NCBI GenBank assembly: GCA_038204185.1 | Contig: JBBRDE010000014.1 | Coordinates: 1 to 34,558 of the forward strand | DNA: 34,558 nucleotides | Source: Salmonirosea sp038204185 | Lineage (GTDB): Bacteria; Bacteroidota; Bacteroidia; Cytophagales; Spirosomataceae | Direction: 5' to 3' | Shown: piece by piece, positions 1 to 8,108 of the stretch | Layout of the letters: each line of letters begins with the position of its first letter | Numbering within the stretch: the first letter of the stretch is position 1 | The notes under the pieces: generated by a model | What the model was told of the DNA's origin: nothing | Seen by the model: the letters and a program-made list of their open reading frames with translations, nothing else | Databases searched by the model: none | Made by a program: the position numbers and the translations under genes

Positions 1-365
1 TGGGTTTGATAAAATTCTGCATTAGCCACGGAATTGACGAACACCAGGCCAATGTTCAACTGGGATAGTTCAGCCTCTAGGCGAGTGGAAAGATTCTCCG
101 CGGAAGCTGAGGGTTGCTTTTTGGCAAAGGGTAACCTGTCAAGAACCTTCTTGTACAGGTTTGGCGGGGTGGAATTCGGTGTATTCTGATATAAAGTTAC
201 CGAGGTGGTGGTTTTGAAATCCTCTACCAGCTCACCTCCGTCACATAGCAGCAAATGGGAAGAAATGCCCTGACCGCTCAACAGTTTGATGAGTTGAAGG
301 AGCAACAGTTGGCTTCCGGCCCGGTTTGCGTCGTGGGAAATGAATAAAACCCTCTTGGATTGCAT
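1..365 (-). CDS. Glycosyltransferase family 4-like protein, N-terminal part (runs off the window)
   Basis: The reading frame starts at ATG (365-363, minus strand) and stays open for 121 codons to the window edge, so only the N-terminus is seen. It begins MQSKRVLFISHDANRAGSQL, the usual start of a GT-B glycosyltransferase: a first beta strand (VLFISH) and then a glycine/alanine turn that faces the acceptor. Family knowledge says such enzymes move a sugar from a nucleotide-sugar to a growing glycan at the inner face of the membrane. It is the last visible gene of the minus-strand polysaccharide operon, 44 bases after the acetyltransferase stop. The C-terminal nucleotide-sugar-binding domain lies outside the window, so donor and acceptor cannot be guessed. 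Confidence 0.75.
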   Translation of the reverse strand, partial: MQSKRVLFISHDANRAGSQLLLLQLIKLLSGQGISSHLLLCDGGELVEDFKTTTSVTLYQNTPNSTPPNLYKKVLDRLPFAKKQPSASAENLSTRLEAELSQLNIGLVFVNSVANAEFYQT

Positions 366-409
366 TAGTAATTTTTAACAAAAAAAGCTTCCGACAAAGG
401 TAGGCATGT

Positions 410-1069
410 TCAATAAGCTTCAAAACTTTTCTTACCAGGAACCTTCTTCGCAGGGTTTCCTATATAAATGCCCCACTCTTCGGTTTCCTTGGTAATGGAC
501 GATGCCATGCCCACCAGGGTACCCTGCGCAATGCGGGTATAATCGCGAATGGTGGCGTTGACGCCAAAGAAAGAATATGATTCGACCGTACAATGGCCCG
601 AGAGCACCACATGCGATGTGAAAAACACATGATCCTGGATCTGCCCGTGGTGACCAATATGATTGCCGCTCCACAGTACTACATTGTTACCTATGGTGGT
701 GAAGGGCTGAATGGTGTTATCTTCTAATATAAAACAGTTTTCGCCAATGATACTCCGATCAAATATCGTGGCTTTGGAACTTACATAGGAAATAAAGGGG
801 TACCCCTTGGCTTTGGCTTCCTGATAGATCTTCTCCCGATTACGATTCATGTTACGAGCGGTCAGCGGAGCGAAAAAAGAATATTCGTGTGGGGGAAAAA
901 TCGTCTCTACGTCCTCGAAAGCAACTAGTGGAAGCCCTCGAAAGGAGTCTTCTTTCATGTACTCCCGATTTACCGCAAAGGCTACAACCTCGTGTTCCGA
1001 ATCGTGTTCCAGATAATAATGGGCCAATTCTGCCGTATCCAGAACCCCAAAAAGTACCACTTTTGCCAT
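410..1069 (-). CDS. NeuD/PglD-like sugar O-/N-acetyltransferase (left-handed beta helix)
   Basis: This 219-residue protein has an N-terminal Rossmann-like part (MAKVVLFGVLDTAEL, the usual nucleotide-sugar-binding start of the PglD/NeuD family). From about residue 95 it shows hexapeptide repeats (ATIFDRSIIGENCFI, VVLWSGNHIGHH, GTLVGMASSITK) that form a left-handed beta helix. The C-terminus has the acetyl-CoA-site signature GNPAKKVPG. Family members acetylate an amino or hydroxyl group of a nucleotide-linked sugar. With the DegT aminotransferase in the same operon, the likely job is N-acetylation of a 4-amino sugar, which is inference. It starts two bases after the WbqC stop, so translation is probably coupled. 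The substrate is not determined by the sequence. Confidence 0.8.
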   Translation of the reverse strand: MAKVVLFGVLDTAELAHYYLEHDSEHEVVAFAVNREYMKEDSFRGLPLVAFEDVETIFPPHEYSFFAPLTARNMNRNREKIYQEAKAKGYPFISYVSSKATIFDRSIIGENCFILEDNTIQPFTTIGNNVVLWSGNHIGHHGQIQDHVFFTSHVVLSGHCTVESYSFFGVNATIRDYTRIAQGTLVGMASSITKETEEWGIYIGNPAKKVPGKKSFEAY

Positions 1070-1071
1070 AA

Positions 1072-1770
1072 TTAAACGAGTTGAAAGTCTTGTAGTAATC
1101 CCCTGATAGTTGCCAGATCATTAAACATCATTATGTCCAGCACCGACAGCCAAGGTACGAAAGCATTTTTAAATTGTGGATAGGGGTGGAGGTTGCTTTT
1201 GATAAAATTCAATTGGATTCCCTCCTCTTGAAATAGATCTTTCTGGTAAAGTTCCTGCCCTCCTATTGGGTTGATATAGCGGGAAGCCCCTTCTTTTTTA
1301 CAAATATCCAGGATACGGGCCTGCCCTTTTAGTCCCGTATTATCATACATTCTCGACGTGCGTACAAGTTCAGTCTCAATTCCAAGGTACCCCTTCAAGA
1401 TCACAAGAGATTTGTAAATCAGATCCGCAATGTCAGTGGATTCCAGATACATGATTTCTTCCACAACAGGGAATACGACCTGGAATTGGGGGGCCTTTTG
1501 GTAGGCCTGTTTAAGGGTTTTTAGCGTTTTTTTGCGCCACGCTACTTCCTGAGAAACTTGAACCTCATGAATGAGCCGATTCTGGCTGGCATTGACCAGG
1601 GGTATGGTGAACAAATGCGGCTTTCCTCCCAGCAACAGATTGTTCCGATTGACCCAACCCCGATTGATGAAATTCACATCGTCGTACAGAACAAATGTAT
1701 CCACCGCATTCAGTAATTGAAAGTAGCCGATGTAGGGCAGAAAATAGGGCTGCATGATGGCAATGCTCAT
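1072..1770 (-). CDS. WbqC family protein
   Basis: A protein of 232 residues that begins MSIAIMQPYFLPYIGYFQLL, the hallmark N-terminus of the WbqC family, followed by the conserved DTFVLYDDVNFINRGWVNRN segment. WbqC-like proteins occur in O-antigen and exopolysaccharide clusters. They have been proposed to take part in sugar or amino-acid decoration of the glycan, but the biochemical role is poorly defined. No signal peptide or membrane segment is visible, so it is probably cytoplasmic. It sits 13 bases after the membrane glycosyltransferase gene and 2 bases before the acetyltransferase gene, within the same transcript. Confidence 0.85.
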   Translation of the reverse strand: MSIAIMQPYFLPYIGYFQLLNAVDTFVLYDDVNFINRGWVNRNNLLLGGKPHLFTIPLVNASQNRLIHEVQVSQEVAWRKKTLKTLKQAYQKAPQFQVVFPVVEEIMYLESTDIADLIYKSLVILKGYLGIETELVRTSRMYDNTGLKGQARILDICKKEGASRYINPIGGQELYQKDLFQEEGIQLNFIKSNLHPYPQFKNAFVPWLSVLDIMMFNDLATIRGLLQDFQLV

Positions 1771-1783
1771 TTCGATCGGGGAT

Positions 1784-3814
1784 TTATTTTAATTTGCGCA
1801 GATAGTAATCTTCCCCTTTCACCATGAGGCCCTGCATGGTGGTGTCGGTTCCGAGCCGAAGGTCACCAGGAATGGGTTGAATGACACTACGATCAAAAAA
1901 GAGATAATCAGCTTCCTTGGGGATGGGTTGGAGGCCTTTCTCAAAGGGATTGATGGAAATGAGTCTGCGGGTAAGGTCTTTGCCATACAGCGGGTACTCG
2001 AAATCATCATTGATGGTACCTAGGGCCACAATAGCTTCGGGAGGAACAATGGAGTCAAACCGTTTATAAGCAGGGTAGGTGTCGGGGCGCGCAAACGTTT
2101 GGAATTTGATGCGGTCAGCGCTGAATGCCGATTCGTAGCCATAGGCCGGAAAAGGTAGAGCTCGGATATTGAGAAAAACAGACATCACCGCCGAAACGCA
2201 GGCTAACAGGACAATGGTGGCAACATAAGTTTTCCAGGCCCAGCGGCGGGGTTTGAGAATCGATAACCGATGGTTGGAAAAAAGCATCAGCAAAAATAAT
2301 GACCCCAACAGCCCGGTTTCGATAAAATACCTACCCTTGAAGGTGTCGTAGGGTGCTGAGTAAGCGATCGCTACGAAATGGAGGACAATGGCTGCCGCCA
2401 GGGACCAATGTGGTCGGGAACGGAACACGCGTAAAAAGGTCAGGAATACGAGCGGTAGTACCAGCGCAAACCCAAAAACGCCCCAGTAGGGATTTGCATT
2501 GTAGGATTCGAATCGCCCCTGAAAAGTGAAGGGGACGATCGAGAAGTCAGTTTCTTCGTCTAGACGCATGTGGAGCTTGTCCTCAAGCGTAACGAGAGGC
2601 AGGCGGATCAGTCGATTCAGGTCATAGCCCCACTGAGCGTTGCGTATTCCGTCCAGATTAAAAAAATCGTAGCTATACCGCACTAGATTGCGGCTGCCCT
2701 GCTCCGCTAAATTACTTAAACTACCTGCCCGTTCAACCGATTGGTGTTGTAACGCCGTAGGAGGACCAATGGGATGTCCAAATACCTGAATATTTTTGAC
2801 GTAGCCCGTAGGTAGAGTATAAATAAGGACCGATACTATAATGGCTGCTCCAAGACGCCAGGTGCGCTCTACCGTAATTTTAAAGGTAGGGGCAAGGAAA
2901 ACGCTGTACATCATGATGATAAATACCGAAGGCAGCAGCAGTACGAAAGTCACTTTATGGCCCAGGGCGATTCCAAACACCAGACCAGAAAGATATAAGT
3001 ATTGATTAAGGCGTGTAGTATGATAGGTATAAAGGAAATACAACAGGCAACCTAGGTAAGCGGTTAGCACGATGTCTGTTTCGGTTGTGATAGCCTGCAT
3101 CAGAAAATCAAGGAACATGCTAAATGCAAGGGCGCAAAAGAAGCTCGCCGACAGGTTACGACCGATTCGCTGGGAAATTCCAAAAACTGCCACCAGAGAG
3201 ATCCAATAGGAACCGTGGTGGACGAGTCTAAAAGCATTTTCAATTTTCCCGGAAATCAGGTAGCTGTAAATCTGAATGGCCGTGACACTTTTGGGGTAGG
3301 TGTCCATATTCCAGTTAGTACCCCCAAAATGCTCCATGGTACCCCTTTGAATATATCGGATGGCCCGGTTGAGATGCCCCGTCATACTATCCCATTCGTT
3401 GGGGACAGTAAAAATAACCAGTAGCATATTTGTAAGGCTAATGATCAGGAGTGTGCCGAGCATCAAACCGAATAGTGCTTTTAAATAAGGGGAAAGTTCG
3501 CCTAACCACACTCTGAAGGTAGTAGCACGGTTATGAAGTATGGCGCGCACTGAATAAGGAGCGGATACGGTAATCAAACGCCGCCAAACCGTATAATGAA
3601 GCCCAAGTGTTAGGAAAGTTCCAAAAATCCAGGCGAAGGTATTGGCCGTCAAATCCAGCGCGGACAGGATGAACCCCGCTGGAATGATGCTTCCCACACA
3701 TAGCACGAAAGAGCAAAGGACCCACTCGACCAAAGAAGGCTGGCTGATTACTTTTGAAACCAGGCCCACCGCCCAAATGAAAACAATAAAAAAAATCCCA
3801 AACACTAGCTCCAT
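1784..3814 (-). CDS. Polytopic membrane protein, GT-C glycosyltransferase-like
   Basis: A 676-residue protein with about 12 to 14 hydrophobic segments spread from residue 1 to about 550, then a soluble C-terminal part of about 120 residues. An early loop after a membrane helix contains NEWDSMTGHLNRAIRYIQRG, which resembles the acidic first extracytoplasmic loop where GT-C enzymes keep their catalytic aspartate. The WNMDTYPK loop follows. GT-C enzymes use polyprenyl-phosphate-linked sugars on the outer face of the membrane. The family is assigned by architecture and position, because no strict signature settles it. A polysaccharide polymerase is a possible alternative, but export here is ABC-dependent and would not need one. 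It lies 10 bases after the aminotransferase stop and shares its operon. Confidence 0.6.
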   Translation of the reverse strand: MELVFGIFFIVFIWAVGLVSKVISQPSLVEWVLCSFVLCVGSIIPAGFILSALDLTANTFAWIFGTFLTLGLHYTVWRRLITVSAPYSVRAILHNRATTFRVWLGELSPYLKALFGLMLGTLLIISLTNMLLVIFTVPNEWDSMTGHLNRAIRYIQRGTMEHFGGTNWNMDTYPKSVTAIQIYSYLISGKIENAFRLVHHGSYWISLVAVFGISQRIGRNLSASFFCALAFSMFLDFLMQAITTETDIVLTAYLGCLLYFLYTYHTTRLNQYLYLSGLVFGIALGHKVTFVLLLPSVFIIMMYSVFLAPTFKITVERTWRLGAAIIVSVLIYTLPTGYVKNIQVFGHPIGPPTALQHQSVERAGSLSNLAEQGSRNLVRYSYDFFNLDGIRNAQWGYDLNRLIRLPLVTLEDKLHMRLDEETDFSIVPFTFQGRFESYNANPYWGVFGFALVLPLVFLTFLRVFRSRPHWSLAAAIVLHFVAIAYSAPYDTFKGRYFIETGLLGSLFLLMLFSNHRLSILKPRRWAWKTYVATIVLLACVSAVMSVFLNIRALPFPAYGYESAFSADRIKFQTFARPDTYPAYKRFDSIVPPEAIVALGTINDDFEYPLYGKDLTRRLISINPFEKGLQPIPKEADYLFFDRSVIQPIPGDLRLGTDTTMQGLMVKGEDYYLRKLK

Positions 3815-3824
3815 GACGTAAAGG

Positions 3825-4901
3825 TCATAGGTTTTTGTTGATGATTTGGCAAATATGCACTATTTCTTCGGGTGCAAGGCCTAGGTATAGGGGTAGGCTC
3901 AGCACGCGCGCGGCAATGTCCTCGGAAACGGGGCAGGAGTATTGTCGGGGCATAAAGGGAAGTGTATTGAGGGAAGGGTAAAAATAACGACGGGGAAATA
4001 TTTGTTGCTCTCCAAGTGCCTCCTGTACCCGGCGCATAATGGCTTCTGATGGGAAAAGCACAGGATAGTACGCGTAATTATATTCAATTTCAGGATTAAT
4101 GCGCGGCTTCTCTAAGTGCTCCCAATTCAACAATTCATCGTAACTGTCAAATATTAGCTTGCGTTCAGCGATAATATTAGTCACATGGGGAAGATTACAT
4201 AATCCCATAGCGGCATGAAACTCCGAATTTTTACCGTTGATGCCCGCAAATTTATACTCCTCATCGCCCCGATGGCCGAAAGCTCGCAGTAATTGTAGCT
4301 TTTCGTGAAGTTCGGGATGATTGGATATAATGGCTCCACCTTCCACCGTATGAAACACTTTGGTGGCATGAAAACTGCAAGTGCTCAAATCACCAAATGA
4401 AAGCAGTGAGCGGCCATTCAGTTTTACGCCGAAGGCGTGGGCACTATCGTAAATAACCCAAAGGGTATGTTTACGGGCGATTTCTTCGATAGCTTCCACC
4501 GCGCAGGGGTTCCCATATACATGCGTAGCCATGATAGCCTGTGTATCCGGAGTAATGGCAGCTTCAATCAGGTTTGGATCGATATTGAAGTTCTCAGGAT
4601 CGATATCTACGAAAACCGGCGTACAACTTTCCCACAAAATAGAATTGGTGGTCGCACAATAGGAAAAAGGAGTGGTAATAACTTCCTTTTTTATGTCGAG
4701 TGCTTTCAAAGCGATTTGAAGTACGATCGTACCGTTGCCGCAGTAGTACAGTTGGTTTACACCGAGATATTCCTTCAGTTGCTCTTCAAGCTTTTGTAGA
4801 AGTGGCCCATTGTTGGTCAGCTGAACATTATCCCAAATTTGGTGGATATAGCGGATATATTCTTCCCGATCGGGAAGAAAGGCTTTGGTTACGTTAATCA
4901 T
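3825..4901 (-). CDS. DegT/DnrJ/EryC1/StrS family sugar aminotransferase
   Basis: A 358-residue, fold-type I PLP enzyme that transfers an amino group, usually from glutamate, to a nucleotide-linked keto sugar. The PLP lysine is Lys181 in SFHATKVFHTVEGG, and the cofactor-binding aspartate and histidine are in YDSAHAFG (Asp152, His155). The TPFSYCATTNSI segment is the usual phosphate-side loop. The length is typical for the family, and motifs place it nearest the VioA/FdtB-like sugar aminotransferases. The ATG at 4901 overlaps the end of the ATPase gene by 8 bases, so the two are translationally coupled. Together with the downstream acetyltransferase it implies an N-acylated amino sugar in the glycan; the exact sugar (4-amino-quinovose-like or other) is inference. 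Confidence 0.9.
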   Translation of the reverse strand: MINVTKAFLPDREEYIRYIHQIWDNVQLTNNGPLLQKLEEQLKEYLGVNQLYYCGNGTIVLQIALKALDIKKEVITTPFSYCATTNSILWESCTPVFVDIDPENFNIDPNLIEAAITPDTQAIMATHVYGNPCAVEAIEEIARKHTLWVIYDSAHAFGVKLNGRSLLSFGDLSTCSFHATKVFHTVEGGAIISNHPELHEKLQLLRAFGHRGDEEYKFAGINGKNSEFHAAMGLCNLPHVTNIIAERKLIFDSYDELLNWEHLEKPRINPEIEYNYAYYPVLFPSEAIMRRVQEALGEQQIFPRRYFYPSLNTLPFMPRQYSCPVSEDIAARVLSLPLYLGLAPEEIVHICQIINKNL

Positions 4902-6159
4902 TCACAACGGATTCGGTTTGGCACAGGCTAAAATTTAACTGAGGGCGAATATAACCCGGCCACTTGCCATACCATGTGACATTCTCGCGGTAATCTTCAA
5001 TATCGAAAGTGAGGGCCTCTTCCATATTGTAAATGACGCTGCTTGTATCCTTAACCACCATGATAGAAATCATGTATGAGCCATCATTGAGAAAATGTCC
5101 GGGGATTTCCAGCGTTCCCACCATTATGCCCTTCCCATAGGGTTGGGAAGAAGTACCGACGTTGAATATACATTCTCCGGTGTAAGAGTATAGGTGCAGA
5201 CTCAGATTGAGCTGGGCATCTTCCACCATGTTCCAAAACTCGAACTGAACCTGCATAGGAGTCCTTACGTCAATATGGGTCAGGTTGTCAACGTAGTCAG
5301 GAAGGAGCCGAAAACTTTTTACGCGTATTTGATCGTTGCCCGGTGCCGATTCGGGCGTTTCCCACGAACGTTCCAGTTTTTTGTGGGAAACCCGGCTCAG
5401 GTAGGTATTGATGATGTGCGTAGTGTCACCCTGATCGAGAAGCCGGCCCTTTTCAAAATAAAAAGATTTGTTACATAGTGCCTGGATAGCGGTCAGGTTA
5501 TGGCTGACAAAGAGCAGTGTACGTCCGCTTTCCGATACGTCGCGCATTTTACCCAGGCATTTTTTCTGGAATTCGGCGTCTCCCACAGCCAATACCTCGT
5601 CGATAATCATAATTTCGGGTTCCAGGTGGGCGGCTATGGCAAAACCCAGGCGCACGTACATTCCCGAGGAATAACGTTTTACGGGAGTGTCCAGAAATTT
5701 CTCGACCCCCGCAAAATCCACAATGGCATCGAATGATTTTTTTATTTCGCCCTTATCCATACCCAAAATGGCTCCGTTCAGGAAAATATTCTCTCGTCCG
5801 GTGAGTTCAGGATGGAAACCTGTACCTACTTCGAGTAGACTGGCTACCCGACCATTGATGGAAACTTCTCCAGTAGAAGGATCTGTAATTCGACTCAGGA
5901 TTTTAAGAAGTGTCGATTTGCCCGCCCCGTTATGACCCACGATACCGATTCGGTCGCCCTGGTTGATCGTAAAGCTAACATCCTTTAGGGCCCAAAACTC
6001 TTCTTTTTGTTGCTCACGAGGGATGAATTCCTGCTTTTTTTTGGAAAAAAGCCCATTCACGGTTTCAGAAACGACGTCGCGCAATGTGGCAGACTTCCGA
6101 ATACCCTGATGATTGATAATATATTTCTTGCTTATATTTTCTGCTGATATTACTTGCAT
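4894..6159 (-). CDS. Polysaccharide ABC exporter, ATP-binding subunit (Wzt-like) with C-terminal glycan-binding domain
   Basis: A 421-residue ATPase that powers export of a finished lipid-linked polysaccharide across the inner membrane. Walker A is GHNGAGKST (about residues 75-83), the ABC signature is YSSGM (about 163-167), and Walker B is IMIIDE (about 183-188), followed by the D-loop and switch SHN. The residues 1-60 extension with EFWALKD is typical of the Wzt/TagH subgroup. From about residue 250 there is a beta-rich C-terminal domain. In the Wzt family this domain reads the non-reducing-end cap of the polysaccharide and decides export, so the glycan may be terminated by a modified residue (inference). 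It lies 17 bases after the permease gene. Confidence 0.93.
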   Translation of the reverse strand: MQVISAENISKKYIINHQGIRKSATLRDVVSETVNGLFSKKKQEFIPREQQKEEFWALKDVSFTINQGDRIGIVGHNGAGKSTLLKILSRITDPSTGEVSINGRVASLLEVGTGFHPELTGRENIFLNGAILGMDKGEIKKSFDAIVDFAGVEKFLDTPVKRYSSGMYVRLGFAIAAHLEPEIMIIDEVLAVGDAEFQKKCLGKMRDVSESGRTLLFVSHNLTAIQALCNKSFYFEKGRLLDQGDTTHIINTYLSRVSHKKLERSWETPESAPGNDQIRVKSFRLLPDYVDNLTHIDVRTPMQVQFEFWNMVEDAQLNLSLHLYSYTGECIFNVGTSSQPYGKGIMVGTLEIPGHFLNDGSYMISIMVVKDTSSVIYNMEEALTFDIEDYRENVTWYGKWPGYIRPQLNFSLCQTESVVND

Positions 6160-6176
6160 GGGCAGGTATTCCGCTG

Positions 6177-7010
6177 TCAGATATGATCTACGAATGTATT
6201 TTCCTTCTTACGAAAGTACATAACAGAAAGGAACAAAGCTATTGACGAAACGAATATTGTGGAATAAAGGCTAGTGGGATCAAAGTAAGAATTATTGCCC
6301 AGTAAACACCATTTGAAACCGTCGATAATCCCAACCACCGGATTCATGATGTAAAATTTGTAAAATGTAGGATGGTCTTCCAAAACCAACCGCGTGCTAT
6401 ACGCGATAGGACAGATATACATGCCGATCTGGACAATGAAGGGAATCAGCTGGCCAATGTCCCGAAAACGAACGTTGATGACTGCAAAGAACAGTCCAAA
6501 TCCGAGTGAGCAAAGGAAGGTCAACACCACAAAAATTGGAAGAAAAATGATGTTAATGCTGGGTACCTGACCGTAGTAAATACTGAGTCCCATAAAGAGC
6601 CCCAGAGAAATCAGGAAATCAATAAAACCCACCGAAACAGCGCTCAACGGCATGAGCAACCGGGGGAAATAGACTTTGGATACCAGATTGGAATTCAGGA
6701 CGATGCTGTTGCTGATTTGAGAAAAGGAACCCGAAAAGAAAGTCCAGATGGTGAGACTGCCCAGTATCATCAGGGGGTAGGGGATTCCCGGATCAGGCGG
6801 TAACTTCGCAATCAGGCTGAATACTACCGCCATGATGAGCATCGTCATCATGGGGCGAATTACACTCCACGCAATACCCAGCAGGGTTTGCTTGTACCGT
6901 ACCGAAATATCCCGTTTAGAAAGTATCCACAACAACTGCCGATTCATCCAAAGATCGCGCCAGTAGTCCTTTTCCGATCCTCCAGCTTTGATGGTAATCC
7001 TGTGAGCCAT
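6177..7010 (-). CDS. Polysaccharide ABC exporter, permease subunit (Wzm-like, ABC-2 family)
   Basis: A 277-residue membrane protein with six predicted transmembrane helices and an N-terminal cytoplasmic amphipathic part (DLWMNRQLLWILSKRDISVRYKQ), the layout of Wzm/TagG/KpsM permeases. The segment RYKQTLLGIAWSVIRPMM is the conserved family motif at the start of the first helix. It pairs with the ATPase immediately downstream (17 bases) to form the export channel. The start ATG at 7010 lies 5 bases beyond the stop of the Wzz-like gene. The protein is slightly longer than the classical 260 residues, which is within the normal range. Confidence 0.92.
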   Translation of the reverse strand: MAHRITIKAGGSEKDYWRDLWMNRQLLWILSKRDISVRYKQTLLGIAWSVIRPMMTMLIMAVVFSLIAKLPPDPGIPYPLMILGSLTIWTFFSGSFSQISNSIVLNSNLVSKVYFPRLLMPLSAVSVGFIDFLISLGLFMGLSIYYGQVPSINIIFLPIFVVLTFLCSLGFGLFFAVINVRFRDIGQLIPFIVQIGMYICPIAYSTRLVLEDHPTFYKFYIMNPVVGIIDGFKWCLLGNNSYFDPTSLYSTIFVSSIALFLSVMYFRKKENTFVDHI

Positions 7011-7015
7011 ATTTC

Positions 7016-8092
7016 TTAAACGCGGGAGTCTTCCATGATCGTGGCATATACCCCTTTAAAGTAAACAAATACAAAAGCCAATACCAAGCCGATTAGCAAC
7101 CCGATCTGAGCTCTCTTAGCTTCGTCAGCCTTCCGGTCTAATGGTATTTTTACCGGTTCGATAATGGTAAATAATGGAGCTTCCCGTACCAGCGAGACCC
7201 TCATGGCCTCCACGTTGCGCATGGCCTCCACGTAGAGCTGCTGCACGAACTCTGAACTCCGCTGCAATTTGTTCACCTGCACTTTCCCCATGGGATCTGT
7301 AATGATGGTGCTATAATCCATTTGCCGTGCAAGCCGGTTTTCGGTACCTCCAAGAATTCTGGATAAAGAATCGGCCCGATTTCTCAGCAGGGTCAGGGTT
7401 CTACGGGTTTTGGAGGTTAGGTTTTCGGTATACACTTCCTCCACCGTTTCCAGCAAAGTGTTAGCCCAGCGCTCCGATAATAAGGAGTTCTCCGTGTTTA
7501 CCTGAATCATAATAAAGGAAGATTTCCGATCAGGCTGAACAACATCTGTGCTGATTCGCACGCCATCCACAACATCATTCAGAGCCATTTGCTCCGTGAG
7601 CGTGAATTTTTTCGGTTCATTTTTTGTGAAATGAAATTTTTGGTACTTCGGAATATTTTCCCATTCCCGATCCAAAATTCCACTGGAATCAATAAAAAAA
7701 TTGGCCAGAAGCATTTTTTTATCACCAACCTCCACTTCTTTCATCAACGCCCTTTCAACCACCGGTCTTGACGCGACAAAGTAGAAAAAATTCTCCCCGG
7801 TGAATATGTTCGCGTCGGGGGTAGAATTCAGTCCGAGAAGCCCGGCTACATCCCCTAATCCTTGTGAGGAGTTCCCCCCCGATCCCAGATTAAACAGAAT
7901 AGTGGCCTGGTACTTGTCTGGTTTTTGCAAATATAGGTCAAGGGCATAGCCAATGCCGTAGCCGGTCAGGCAGAATAGCAGAATTAATTTCCAGTTTCTC
8001 AGTAAGGCGTCTTTGGCTGAAGCTATTTTGAGAATCACCACCTTGGGCGAGATCTGATCGTCGGGTAGGCTTTCTTTTGTTAACTGTTTCAT
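7016..8092 (-). CDS. Wzz/chain-length determinant family protein (polysaccharide co-polymerase)
   Basis: A protein of 358 residues with one membrane helix near residues 35-52 (WKLILLFCLTGYGIGYALDL) and a second near the C-terminus (about 325-345, AQIGLLIGLVLAFVFVYFKG). Between them is a long periplasmic domain rich in charged helices. A proline-rich motif just before the second helix (TIIEPVKIPLDRKADEAKR) is the classical Wzz feature. Proteins of this class control glycan length or bridge the inner-membrane exporter to the outer-membrane channel. No tyrosine-kinase domain follows, so it is the short form of the family. It lies 16 bases after the SLBB gene and 5 bases before the permease gene, consistent with one trans-envelope complex. 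Confidence 0.88.
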   Translation of the reverse strand: MKQLTKESLPDDQISPKVVILKIASAKDALLRNWKLILLFCLTGYGIGYALDLYLQKPDKYQATILFNLGSGGNSSQGLGDVAGLLGLNSTPDANIFTGENFFYFVASRPVVERALMKEVEVGDKKMLLANFFIDSSGILDREWENIPKYQKFHFTKNEPKKFTLTEQMALNDVVDGVRISTDVVQPDRKSSFIMIQVNTENSLLSERWANTLLETVEEVYTENLTSKTRRTLTLLRNRADSLSRILGGTENRLARQMDYSTIITDPMGKVQVNKLQRSSEFVQQLYVEAMRNVEAMRVSLVREAPLFTIIEPVKIPLDRKADEAKRAQIGLLIGLVLAFVFVYFKGVYATIMEDSRV

Positions 8093-8108
8093 GTTGTGTT
8101 GTAGTACT

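Noticed and set aside
241..423. A 60-residue minus-strand frame over the start of the left-edge glycosyltransferase.
   Set aside because: It is out of frame with the clear GT-B N-terminus (MQSKRVLFISHDANRAG) that starts at 365.
4437..4799. A 120-residue plus-strand frame inside the aminotransferase gene.
   Set aside because: It is antisense to a well-supported PLP enzyme and has no recognisable features.
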